From NCBI GenBank assembly GCA_025175895.1, contig CM045993.1:60702621-60766620 (forward strand): a DNA stretch of 64,000 bases, in the 5' to 3' direction. The DNA comes from Wurfbainia villosa. Lineage: Eukaryota; Streptophyta; Magnoliopsida; Zingiberales; Zingiberaceae. Positions 22,861-34,080 of this stretch are shown here, piece after piece (the first letter of the stretch is position 1; each line of letters opens with the position of its first letter). A model generated the notes under the pieces. The model had not been told where the DNA came from and made no database searches. It worked only from the letters and a program-made list of their open reading frames with translations. Made by a program: the position numbers and the translations under genes.

Positions 22861-24497
22861 TAGTTATCTACAACATACAATGCAGAGAATTAATATCATA
22901 TTCCTTTTATCATTTAATTAGGCCTTTAATCAAATGATGCTCCCACTGAATTATAGGAATTTTGTAGAATCGAGTTATGGATGTGGTCAAACCACATTTA
23001 CTAGATTCATACAAACTAGCTATAATTCTTGCGGGACAAGATCCACATCATACTAAGCCTTGAGTTAGCTTTGGCTAAATCGCCCAAGACTTAGTACGAT
23101 CGGTGGGTAACACATTACCGATTACATCTCTATGCAACTCTTGTTTATAGGATCAAGACCCACATTTAACAAAGACCTTGAGTTAGCTTTGGCTAAATCG
23201 CCCAAGATTTAGTGTAAATGCGATCTTGACCTATCGTTCCAACGATTGGAATATGCCTATAGTTCTACTCGATCTAATTGAGTTTAACTAGTTTTGCTCA
23301 ATCTAATTGAGCTTACTCTAACCCAAGCATGATAGGCGGGACCAAGATTGTCCCTCCGCACCCTACCAAGATAATATGTGTTGCTCTGCTTTGGCAGATT
23401 CAACAACAACAAATGATCGAGGTAGTGATGGGTATCAAGTCTCGGTAGGCATTTTCGAGTTGATTCGATTATGATCTAATCTAATCGTAATGTGTATCTT
23501 ATACGCATTTAGGCCTTTATTATCCTATATTAGCATGCATCACATACATACATTCATTATTCTAGCATCCATCATATACATACAAGAAAATTAACCTAGC
23601 ATGCATCATATACATACAAGCATTATTCTACTAGCATGCATCACATACATACAAGCAAAAATCAATTAAATATATATATATAATTAAATGTGATATAGTC
23701 ATGGCCCTACTACGATCTTCTCAAGCCAATGAGAAGATCGGACGGTCAACCTAAGGCTAGCGGCTTCTCCAAGCACTTCCTTTGACCGCCATGTGTCGTC
23801 GTCACCCTTCTCGTAATCTCGTCTTCGAGTGGACTTTCCACCGCTCCATTTTGTACATTACAAATATGAAACTCGAGTTACATTCGAGTCTAAAAACTAA
23901 TTACAACTAGAATAACAAAAGAAAAGGTACGACGCGCAGGTCGCATACACTATACAACACGCACAACCACAAAACGACACTCAGGTCGTATTATGAATTA
24001 CAACACACATAATCCAATCAAATTGGGGTCATTGGGCCATGACAATCACAGAATTATACATAATTCTAAATTATGTATTTTTACAGAAATTTCTATAATT
24101 TTTCCTAATTTATTTCGAATTTATGAGTCACCTCTCCGTAACGGTCCCGCTAAGCGGTTTCCGGGCACGATCGCGGGACATGGCCCCTTTCGGGGATAGG
24201 GGCAGCACCCCTACTCGCAAAATAAACTTTGCGAGTGTCCCTACAATGATCTTACAGCGACTTAAGTTGCTTTCCCAAAAACCTAAAGCGAGAACTCGCT
24301 GATTTGGAGAGTTTTTCTCGATGGTTGAAGCCTACGAGTGTCCCAACACTCGTTGCTTCGACTCTTTGAGAAAAATACCCAAAAATTCTATAAAATTAGG
24401 AAATTTACAGAAACATATAAATCTGTAATTTTTATATCTAATACAAAAATTACAAAAACGAAACACATACATGCTTCGCACGTGGCTCTGATACCAC
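22861..24497 (-). other. Copia C 5' leader, copy 2, with primer site
   Basis: It is nearly identical to 15651-17287, with only a few single-base differences over 1.6 kb. The primer site is at 24485-24496. This near-identity contrasts with the many indels between the two coding parts. Confidence 0.82.
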
Positions 24498-25475
24498 TGT
24501 TGGGTTTTTCCGAGCCGCAAAAACCGCTTTTTGCGTTGCGGAAACCTCGGAAGCCCCGGCCACGGATCCGTGCGAAGATGTATTAAAACAAAACATGTAT
24601 GTGTTTATATAAAAACCCTAGATCTACCTTAGATCTAGAAGGTGAGAGTGTTACCCTCGTAGCGACGCCCTTCGCTTATCCCGCTCGTCTAAAAGGTTCG
24701 CCGGAACTCGAGAGTGTCAAGTGTACACTCCTCTATCGGTATCCACACAAGCAATAGGTGGAGAAAAGCATCCTAGAGTGTGCTAGCACCCCTTGGACGT
24801 TCATGGCAAGATGAGGAAGAGAGAGCTTGAGGTAAGAGAGGAGGAAGAAGATGAAGTTACACAACAACTTCACATCATCCATAATCCACTATAAGGGGTT
24901 ACATGCATGCATGTAACTCCAAGAGCCAATGGCTCTTGGTCTCCCTCATGAGGTGGCACCCCATGATGTGTCCATGATGATGTGGAACATCATCATTGGC
25001 CGTCCATGCCAAGTCATCATCATGACATGGCATTTGGTCAAGTCAAACTTGACCTTTTATCTTCCCTCTCAAGTCAAGTCAAACTTGACCTCATATCTCC
25101 CATGGTTGATCAAATCCAACCATTTGATTCAAGTCAATTTAATTTAATGAATCTCTATTCATTTAATTTAAATTGATTTGATGAATCAAATCTAAATTAG
25201 ACTCATTCAACACTTGAATCAACTTGAGTCTAACTCAATTAGTCTAATTTGGATTACTCTTAATCCAATTTGGTTCATCCCATGAATCTAATCCTCATGG
25301 TTCATCATATGAACCTAATCTCCATCTAATTGCTCTTATGTGTGTGACCCTATAGGTTCTTGTAACGTTGGCAATGTCCCTAAACCGATTTAGGAACATA
25401 AGCAATGAGCGGTATCTAGCAACACATCATTGCTACCCAAGTTACAAGAATGTTGAGCTCCAACATCACCTTTGT
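24498..25475 (-). repeat. Copia C LTR-c (outer, 5' LTR), first segment
   Basis: It begins TGTTGGGTTTTTCC after the primer site and is cut at 25475 by Sirevirus E. A few small deletions separate it from LTR-b (for example at 24863 and 24894). The TATA box is near 24604-24611. The LTR resumes at 33251. Confidence 0.92.
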
Positions 25476-26837
25476 TGTTGGTGCAGTGGGCACCAAAGTC
25501 GAACCGGTATTTTGATTATGGCAAAAGGCTCAATAGTTAAGGGTATATTTGTTATCTTACGAGCTCAATTAAGTGTGTAGAAATGCTAAAGTTGAGCGGA
25601 AGGTCTGCGACACCCGGTGGGAACCGAGGTGGTCGGGCAACGCCAGAGGGACTTCGGAGGAAGCCGAGGTACTCGGGTGAAGACCGGAAGCGAGGCTACA
25701 AGGTAAGCTCGTGTGAAAGCGAAGCAAGGTCGTTAAGCGTAGATCCGACCCAATACCTCCAATGGAAGGTCTAGGTCGAGATCAGATGGTTAGAACCATC
25801 GTACTTTATATTTTAAGCTAACTTGTATGCGGTCAAAACCCTTTGACTACAATCAGCTGCTAGTCAAGTTCCGGCCTCGAGAAGAGCTCGAATTTCAAGG
25901 GGGTGAATTTGGACTTGACTCGTGTTTTGGTACAAAGGGTGATGTGGCATCAAGGTGGACATCCAAACCATCACCAAGCTTCCTTGTGGTGGACGCCCAA
26001 AATAAGGTGAGTTGGCACAAGATGGTTGGCTCCCATGATGTGGCACAAGTTGAATGGCTCCAACAAGTTGGCGCCCAAGGAGGTTGGAGGTGGCACAAGG
26101 TGGTTGGATGAAACACCTCATCCTCAAGTTGGCGCCCAAGGAGGTTGGAGGTGGCACAAGGTGGTTGGATGAAACACCTCATCCTTGAGTTGGCGCACAA
26201 GAAGGTTGGAGGTGGCACAAGATGGTTGGATGAAACACCTCATCCTTGAGTTGGCGCACAAGAAGGTTGGAGGTGGCACAAGGTGGTTGGATGAAACACC
26301 TCATCCTTGAGTTGGGATAAGAACCTCACCTTGGACACTACCTATGTCTAAATTCATAGATCAATATCCATAAATAGACATGTTCAAGCCAAGCAAATCA
26401 CAAGAATTCAAGAGCTCTCAACACGCCCGTCAGTACTACTACTCACATTTGCTCTGACGAAGTCTGGACAAGCGGCTACATCTTCTACTTATAAGAGTTG
26501 TCGGTATATTTATTTAAGTTCTACTTCTTTAAATTGTCTTTGTGCTTTAATCGTAACAAGGAAAGAAGTGTCCCTTTGCCTTGATTTCTTTTTATGTCGT
26601 TGCTCCTACCTCCAACGAGGAGGAGTGGTTTTAGTGAATTGCCCTCCGTACGTGATCAAGGATCACTAGGGCCGTGGATTAGCAATCGAAAGATTGTGAA
26701 CCACGTAAAAATATCTTGTCTACTTTATATTTCCGCTGTGCACTCTCTACTTGCTTTTTACTTATTGCAAAAGTTTTTTAACGACATCGTATCGCTATTC
26801 ACCCCCCCCCCCCTCTAGCGACACTTTGGATCCAACA
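25476..26837 (+). repeat. 5' LTR of Sirevirus E
   Basis: It runs from TGTTGGTGCAGTGGG to GGATCCAACA. It contains a 61-bp tandem repeat and a TATA-like TAAATAGA near 26371. It differs from the 3' LTR mainly in three short clusters (near 25828, 25855 and 26425), with only isolated single-base differences elsewhere. Confidence 0.93.
26067..26310 (+). repeat. 61-bp minisatellite, four units, in Sirevirus E 5' LTR
   Basis: Units start at 26067, 26128, 26189 and 26250, each beginning GTTGGCGC and ending in CTCATCCT(C/T)(A/G)A. The same four units occur in the 3' LTR (32463-32706). The long minus-strand ORFs across this array are by-products of the repeat. Confidence 0.93.
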
Positions 26838-26839
26838 AT

Positions 26840-26851
26840 TGGTATCAGAGC
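26840..26851 (+). other. Primer-binding site of Sirevirus E
   Basis: TGGTATCAGAGC follows the LTR end after two bases (AT). The LTR-ATTGG spacing is the same as at the right TRIM/Sirevirus B junction near 36855. Confidence 0.93.
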
Positions 26852-27213
26852 CGGGGGCGCTAAGATTCGGTGAAACCACCAATCTAGCTTTGTTTTTCTT
26901 TTTTTTTACAGATTTTTTATTTATTTATTTCTGTTTTCGTATAATTATTTCACTTGCTTATCTTCTCCTACATATAGAATTGCATTAGAGGCTTTAGGAT
27001 CCGGATAAGGTTGTCCTTCGGGTTAGATCCCGAGTAAGGTTGTCCTCCGGAACTTCAACGACATTCGCATTTGATTGTTTATTTCTTTTTGCAAGTTACA
27101 TTTTATATATCTTTTTTTACTTCACGCACTACTAATCCAAGACGACAGTCTTGGAATATTCTTTCGTGTGTGTTTTGCAAGATTCTTTTAAATCGTTCTT
27201 CTTCTTGTTTTTA

Positions 27214-28585
27214 AATGGCCCATCTCGAAGGGTTTAGCACCGCTTGACCCGTTTACAGCGGTAATGACTTTCGTTATTGGAAGGTCGGATGGAATGCTTT
27301 CTTAAAACCCAAATCGAGATGTGGATCGTAATCAAACGGTTTCACACTTCCTATTAATGAAGATGGTGAATCTTTGGGTTCACGATCAATGGTCAAATTC
27401 CATGAAAAACAAGTAGAAGCCGATGCCAAGGCAACTCAAATCTTGCAATGTGGGTTGTCCAAGGAAGAGCTCAACCGCGTCGGCCCTTCATTAGTGCAAA
27501 GGACTTATGGACCAAGCTAGTGGAACTACACGAAGGCACCGACGACGAAGGTATGTAAAAGAGATTTACTTTTAAATAAATTGTATAACTTGAAAATGCA
27601 GGAAAACGAGACCGCAACTCAACTACATGCTCAGTATCCAAGACATCGCGTCAACCAACTCCATGCCATCGGACAAAAGGTCGAGAATCGCGACCTTATC
27701 GTATTCTCTTAACTCGTTTCCTAGGACCACCTTGTGGGCATCCATGGTCGATGCCTACAAGGTCTCCAAGGACCTTTCTAAGATTAGGTTAGGCGAATTG
27801 TTTTGAACTTGAATTACATGAGCAAACTAACGTGGTCCGGTGCCGAGAAGAGTATTGCGTTAGTTGCAGGTTCCAAGAAGAAGAAGCCCCCAAGCAAGCC
27901 ACCCTCGGAGGAAGAAGACGATATCCAAGCTCTAATGGCCAAGCCGACCGAGCACGACTCCGAAACCGAAGAAGAGTCCGAGTCTGAATCCGATGATGAG
28001 CTTCCATTCAAGACAAGCCACGGATCCGTATCCGGTTCAAAAGAATCATTAAGGGTAAGTCGGTCGTTACTTAATACTTTGTATGGTGCAATTAAATTTT
28101 TAAATAAGAAACTAGCTAAGTCCGAGTCCAAGGTCGAGACCCTAATTGAGGAGGTTAACCTCCTCAAACATGAGGTCTCCCTAACCTCTTCGACTACTCG
28201 TATTCAAGAGGAGGACTCAACTCAAGTTGAAAAGCTTGAAGTTGAGAACTCGCTTTTGAAAACACAAGTCGAAGACCTTAGGAACACGTTGGAAAGGTTC
28301 ACTTTGGGATCCAAGGGACTTGACCTCTTACTTGGATCACAAAGGGCCGTGTACAACAAGGCCGGACTCGGGTTTAACTCAAATACAACCAATAAGTCAT
28401 ATATGTCTATAGTAAACCAACATAAGAAAAATGTCCAAGCATGGGTCCCTAAGATCACTTTGATTTCAACTTTAGGATCTAACATGTATTGGGTTCCCAA
28501 GGACCAAATTCACTATGTGAATAGACCCACTCGATTCAATGGTCTAGGGGGAGCCAATACAAAATGTATTTTTGTTAAGTCTTAG
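27214..28585 (+). pseudogene. Gag of Sirevirus E, frameshifted
   Basis: The start ATG 27214 opens MAHLEGFSTA, close to the Gag start of Sirevirus A, but a TGA follows at once and several indels occur before 27800. Recognisable Gag blocks include GNDFRYWK and SKEELNRVGP. From 27803 a 260-residue frame is open: a lysine/proline-rich and acidic region, a coiled coil, and the end YWVPKDQ shared with A, B and D. No CCHC knuckle is seen between the helical domain and the acidic region, where A, B and D have theirs. Loss of RNA binding is likely. Confidence 0.82.
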
Positions 28586-29065
28586 AAATTGCATGCTTAG
28601 TTTTTCCTTTATTTTTAGAATGGTTAGATAGGACTCATAACCAACTAAAATCCTGCGAAAAGATTGAGCCTCGGGGAGCCTCTTTTCAAAAATAAATCAA
28701 CTAAAATCTTGAGCCTCGGGGAGCCTCTTTTCAAAAATAACTAGTTAGACCAAGATCTAGTCTCAAGTAAGTCGAGTTATCAATTTCTTGAAATTAGCTT
28801 TGTCTAAGGAAGTGGTCGTTGTTCCGATCAAAGAAGGCCTCTGTGCCTCGCCACGACACGAAGCTAATCTCTTGAAAAGATTGATGAGCTTAGACTAAAT
28901 CGAATCTAACCTAATGTTGGTTAATTTAAATTCATTAAAATTAATCAAGTAAAATTGAAAGTCATCTCACAATAATAACACATAGGAATAACATGTTTTG
29001 ATCATGTAGATATTGGTGAGATGATTTAGGTTTAAAAACTTACAAACAACCCTTTAGTAATTCCA
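28586..29065 (+). other. Non-coding stretch replacing protease and integrase in Sirevirus E
   Basis: No DSG protease, HHCC finger or DDE core is present here. A phrase GAGCCTCGGGGAGCCTCTTTT occurs twice (28666 and 28713), possibly marking the deletion or rearrangement. Downstream sequence resumes at the end of the integrase hinge. Confidence 0.75.
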
Positions 29066-30949
29066 TTGATCCTACACATAAGAGTCGAAGAAACCATTAA
29101 TATAGTTTTCGACGAAGGACACGAACCCGTTCAATCCTTAACAAAACCAACTAGCAAATCAACTTATAGCGAACCCGACTCTGATCTTGAACTTGAATCT
29201 CGTCCTAACCCAAGTCATCCTATCGACCAAGTGATAGATGACTCTAACCCAAGTCAAACTAGAACTCACCCAAGTCATCCTATCGACCAAGTGATAGATG
29301 ACCCTAACCCGAGTCACACTAAGACTCAAACAAATCATCCTATCAATCAAGTTATAGGTGATCCAAATTTAGGGGTTCGAACTAGAGCTTCATATCGAAA
29401 CCTTAGTCAAATCTAGTTAATTTCCAAAATCGAACCCAAAACTATTGAACAAGCACTTCTTGATCCCGACTGGATTATTGCTATGCAAGAAGAGCTAGCT
29501 CAATTAACTAGAAATGAAGTCTGGGAATTAGTACCACCACCTAAAGAAAAATCAATTATTGGAACAAGGTGGGTATTTCGAAATAAACTTGATGATAAAG
29601 GTGAAGTAGTTAGAAATAAAGCTAGGTTAGTCGCAAAAGGGTTTAGTCAAGTCGAAGGTTTAGATTACGATGAGACCTACGCCCCCGTAGCCAGACTAGA
29701 GTCCATCCGAATGTTGTTAGCATATGCTGCACATCGAGGTTTTAAATTGTTTCAAATGGATGTCAAGTCAGCATTTTTGAATGGATACATTAAGGAAGAA
29801 GTTTACGTCAGTCAACCTCCCGGATTCGAAAATCTAGATAAACCTGACCATGTCCTTAGACTTAAGAAAGCCCTATATGGACTCAAACAAGCCCCAAGAG
29901 CTTGGTACGAAAGGCTTTCGATCTATCTTAAGTCCAAAGGATTCAACCAAGGTTTAGTCGACCCAACCTTATTCGTTAAAACCGTAGGAAAAGAAATCTT
30001 TATAGCCCAAATCTATGTAGATGATATAATTTTTGGAACTACCAACTCGATCCTGCTAAACGAATTCATCTCACTTATGGAAAGTGAATTTGAAATGAAT
30101 TTAGTGGGAGAGTTAAGTTTCTTCTTAGGTTTACAAATTAAACAAACTAAAGATGGAATATATTTACATAAACAAAAATATACTAAGGACTTAATAAATC
30201 GATTTGGAATGCAAGATGCTAAAATAATCAATACACCTATGGCAACTAATGTTAATATAAACGAAGATGTAGAAGGAAAACCCGTTGACCTAAAATACTA
30301 TAGGAGCGCAATAGGAAGTCTCCTATACTTAACCGCGAGCCGACCCGACATTTTATTCGCGGTAAGTATGTGCGCAAGGTTACAAACCTGTGCCAAGGAG
30401 TCTCACCTAACCCTAGTCAAGCGTATCCTTAGATATCTAAAGGGCACGCTAAACGTAGGTATTTGGTACCCTAGATCTACCGAGTTTAATCTAATCGGCT
30501 ACTCCGACTCCGACTATGCCGGTAGTAAACTCGATAGAAAGAGCACGAGTGGTTGTTGTCAAATCCTCGGCTCGAGTCTAGTAAGTTGGTGCGATGAGGA
30601 AGCATTGCGTTGCCTTATCTACCACCGAATCGTTGCGATGGGTGAGTGTGTCTCTCAGCTCCTGTGGATGAAGCACACTCTCCAAGACTTTAGCTTAATC
30701 TTTAACAACATTAAAACCTACATAGATAACATTAGTTCAATTAACTTAACTAAAAATCCAATATGTCATTCTAGGACAAAACATATAGAAGTTAAACACC
30801 ACTTCATTAGGGAACATGTAACTAATGGAACTATACAACTAGAGTATGTTGAGTCCAAATCAAACCTAGCGGACATCTTCACCAAACCACTACCCGAAGC
30901 CGAATTTAGTTTATTAAGACGAAAGTTAGGTATGTGCGTAATAGAGTAG
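29066..30949 (+). pseudogene. Integrase hinge, RT and RNase H of Sirevirus E
   Basis: One frame runs from the VEETINIVFDE hinge through RT and RNase H, with one TAG at 29414. The hinge contains a threefold repeat of a DQVIDDxNPSxT phrase. RT motifs are intact: [29 protein letters not shown] and YVDDIIFG. In RNase H the TDSDYAG-type start is kept (YSDSDYAG). The segment after SLVSWC is frameshifted and then restored, so the conserved TTEAEY acidic residue is lost although the frame stays open. The C-terminus ([12 protein letters not shown] ... LGMCVIE) is normal. The 488-residue ORF from Met 29483 therefore looks intact but probably lacks RNase H activity. Confidence 0.88.
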
Positions 30950-31873
30950 GATTTAAATTTTTCTATATATGTACTCTACTTTTGCTTCTTTTTATGAAAT
31001 TAGCCTAAGTCTTACCTTAGAAATCATATACCTATAGATTTAAGGAGCCAACACATCTCACAACACATAGGACTAATGTGTTTGTGTACTTAGCCACGTA
31101 GACGGGCGTGAGATGTTAGGACCTTACTCCTGGTTCCAGATGTAGATATGAACCATGAAGTATAATTATTTAAAATTAATCAACTCCTTCAAGACTTATT
31201 GATCATTCTATATCAATCAAGTCCAACCGGAGTTGTACATTTTAGATGAACATATTTTCAAGCTTATTATTATTTTAAAAAAAAAAAAATATTTATATTG
31301 GGAACTTGCTTGGACTTACAAACCTTAAAATATATTTACAAACTTTTTGAGTTAAGGCAAAAGGGGGAGAAAGTCACAAAAGTAAGGAAGAAAGTAAACA
31401 AAATTATTACCTTTTATATTAAGTAATTCCGTTTACTTAAGCAACTATTAAGGGGGAGTAAAAATTATTTTTCAAGAACTCACCTTCGGTCAAGGGGGAG
31501 GTTACCTCAAAGGGGAGAACTTGAAACAATAATATTTCTCACTCATGCTTAATCTTTATGCTAGCTCACTCATGCTTAATCTTTATGCTAGCTCATTCAT
31601 ATTTAATCTTTATGCTAGCTCATTCATACTTAATCATTATGCTAGCTCATTCATGCTTAATCTTTATGCTAGCTCATTCATACTTAATCATTATGCTAGC
31701 TCATTCATATTTAATCATTATGCTAGCTCATTCATATTTAATCTTTATGCTAGCTCATTCATATTTAATCTTTATGCTAGCTCATTCATGCTTAATCATT
31801 ATGCTAGCTTACTGTTATGCTTAATTTTTCCTTAACTTTTGTGTCGGTTTGCCATGAATCAAAAAGGGGGAGA
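30950..31873 (+). other. 3' non-coding region and polypurine tract of Sirevirus E
   Basis: GGGGGAG tracts recur near 31370, 31452 and 31493, and the final polypurine tract is at 31861-31873. An A-run is at 31276-31289. The 27-bp minisatellite lies just upstream of the last tract. Confidence 0.85.
31538..31807 (+). repeat. 27-bp minisatellite, ten units, before the Sirevirus E polypurine tract
   Basis: Exactly ten units of the type CTCATTCATnnTTAATC follow one another, each ending TTATGCTAG. Variable positions are confined to a few bases (TGC/TAT/TAC and CTT/ATT). The ORFs reading through it in two frames are periodic artefacts. The array sits 53 bp before the polypurine tract. Confidence 0.95.
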
Positions 31874-31874
31874 T

Positions 31875-33250
31875 TGTTGGTGCAGTGGGCACCAAAGTCG
31901 AACCGGTATTTTGATTATGGCAAAAGGCTCAATAGTTAAGGGTATATTTGTTATCTTACGAGCTCAATTAAGTGTGCAGAAATGCTAAAGTTGAGCGGAA
32001 GGTCTGCGACACCCGGTGGGAACCGAGGTGGTCGGGCAACGCCAGAGGGACTTCGGAGGAAGCCGAGGTACTCGGGTGAAGACCGGAAGCGAGGCTACAA
32101 GGTAAGCTCGTGTGAAAGCGAAGCAAGGTCGTTAAGCGTAGATCCGACCCAATACCTCCAATGGAAGGTCTAGGTCGAGATCAGATGGTTAGAACCATCG
32201 TACTTTATATTTTAAGCTAACTTGTACTGCTCCAAAACCCTTTGACTACTCAACTGCTAGTCAAGTTCCACCTCGAGAAGAGCTCGAATTTCAAGGGGGT
32301 GAATTTGGACTTGACTCGTGTTTTGGTACAAAGGGTGATGTGGCATCAAGGTGGACATCCAAACCATCACCAAGCTTCCTTGTGGTGGACGCCCAAAATA
32401 AGGTGAGTTGGCACAAGATGGTTGGCTCCCATGATGTGGCACAAGTTGAATGGCTCCAACAAGTTGGCGCCCAAGGAGGTTGGAGGTGGCACAAGGTGGT
32501 TGGATGAAACACCTCATCCTCAAGTTGGCGCCCAAGGAGGTTGGAGGTGGCACAAGGTGGTTGGATGAAACACCTCATCCTTGAGTTGGCGCACAAGAAG
32601 GTTGGAGGTGGCACAAGATGGTTGGATGAAACACCTCATCCTTGAGTTGGCGCACAAGAAGGTTGGAGGTGGCACAAGGTGGTTGGATGAAACACCTCAT
32701 CCTTGAGTTGGGATAAGAACCTCACCTTAGACACTACCTATGTCTAAATTCATAGATCAATATCCATAAATAGACATGTTCAAGCCAAGCAAATCACAAG
32801 AATTCAAGAGCTCTCAACACGCCGTCGTAACGCCGCTACTACTACTCACATTTGCTACGACGAAGTGCCGCCGACAACGAAAGCTACATCTTCTACTTAT
32901 GAGAGTTGTCGGTATATTTATTTAAGTTCTACTTCTTTAAATTGTCTTTGTGCTTTAATCGTAACAAGGAAAGGGGGAGTGTCCCTTTGCCTTGATTTCT
33001 TTTTGTAATCGTTGCTCCTACCTCCAACGAGGAGGAGTGGTTTTAGTGAATTGCCCTCCGTACGTGATCAAGGATCACTAGGGCCGTGGATTAGCAATCG
33101 AAAGATTGTAAACCACGTAAAAATATCTTGTCTACTTTATATTTCCGCTGTGCACTCTCTACTTGCTTTTTACTTATTGCAAAAGTTTTTTAACGACATC
33201 GTATCGCTATTCACCCCCCCCCCCCCTCTAGCGACACTTTGGATCCAACA
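31875..33250 (+). repeat. 3' LTR of Sirevirus E
   Basis: 1376 bp, with the same ends as the 5' LTR and the same 4 x 61-bp array at 32463-32706. Differences from the 5' LTR sit in short clusters at CAG/CTG and CCG contexts (near 32226, 32250, 32825 and 32865). Confidence 0.93.
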
Positions 33251-34080
33251 ATTGTGACTACTAATTGTGACTCTCACAATATGTGACAATGTCCCTCTAT
33301 CCTTGACATCTAGATTGACCAATCGAGGCATAGACCGTGTCATCCTCGGTACAATCTAAATCTTGAACTCCAAGTAGACTCACTCTAATCAAATGAGCTC
33401 AATATCTCATATTGACTCATTTGGGCATGGCCATGCACTTCGTGGTCTCACTCTATCAAGAATATCGATGTCACCCCGTCATATAGGAGGGATAGATCCC
33501 ATCTACATCACTCACATCCCTCCGCATAATTTGTTACATACCCAAGAATCGCCTTTATAGTCCACCCATTTACGGGTGACGTTTGACGAAGCCAAAGTAT
33601 GCAACTCCTTATGTAGGGAACCATGGTGACTTCAGGTCTAAGGACTAATAGTCATACTAATAGCCACATGAGAAAGTATATGACACTCATATAACGATCC
33701 ATGATACTTTCTCATGGCGGGTCATTCAGTATACATTCTCCAATGCATACCCATGTGTCAACTTGATATCTCATATCCATGACTTGTGAGATCAAGTCAT
33801 CTTGTTGACCTACATGCTAGTCTCTACGCATTAACATTGTCCCTGAATGTTAATACTCGACTAGGAATGATTAAGAGTAGTGTTCTCTATATCATCTCAT
33901 TATCGATTCAACCAATCGATTGATATAGATAAGAACCTACTACTCAAGGACATTATTATATTTAGTTATTTGGCACCAATACAAGTAAATATAATAACCA
34001 TGCCTTTATAAATAGGAATATGATACAATAAAGTCCATACAACAATCATCACATGATTGGCTCTAGGGCTTTCACTAACA
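33251..34080 (-). repeat. Copia C LTR-c, second segment
   Basis: It continues LTR-c after Sirevirus E and ends TTTCACTAACA, the LTR terminus. GGCAT follows at 34081-34085, matching the left flank of the array. Confidence 0.92.

Larger units (their letters stand above)
25476..33250 (+). mobile_element. Sirevirus E, inserted in copia C LTR-c
   Basis: The 7775-bp element has LTRs of 1362 and 1376 bp. TTTGT (25471-25475) and ATTGT (33251-33255) flank it, a 5-bp duplication with one mismatch. The intact target is seen in LTR-b near 18265. The LTRs are nearly identical outside a few clustered differences, so the insertion is recent. Gag is frameshifted, protease and integrase are gone, and RT-RNase H is nearly open. 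The element is therefore non-autonomous. Confidence 0.93.
10098..34080 (-). mobile_element. Copia C: three-LTR tandem retrotransposon, minus strand
   Basis: Three LTRs of about 1.8 kb (10098-11896, 17288-19089 and 24498-34080 with a nested insert) alternate with two internal regions of about 5.4 kb. Each internal region reads on the minus strand from a primer site at its right end to a polypurine tract at its left end. GGCAT occurs just outside both ends (10093-10097 and 34081-34085), so the array behaves as one insertion that gained an extra LTR-internal unit, most simply by unequal crossing-over between LTRs. Protease (DTGCASHIC), RT (YVDDILLI) and integrase motifs show Ty1/copia order. The sub-lineage is not assigned. 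Confidence 0.92.

Noticed and set aside
25864..26218. Minus-strand ORFs over the 61-bp repeats (also at 32257-32614)
   Set aside because: Periodic peptides from a minisatellite, present identically in both LTRs.
31538..31807. CRISPR-like regular repeat
   Set aside because: Units are head to tail without spacers and lie in a plant retrotransposon.
31538..31835. Plus-strand ORFs of 96 and 88 codons with a repeated MLxxYASS-type peptide
   Set aside because: They are the 27-bp minisatellite read in two frames; 27 is divisible by three, so any stop-free frame stays open.
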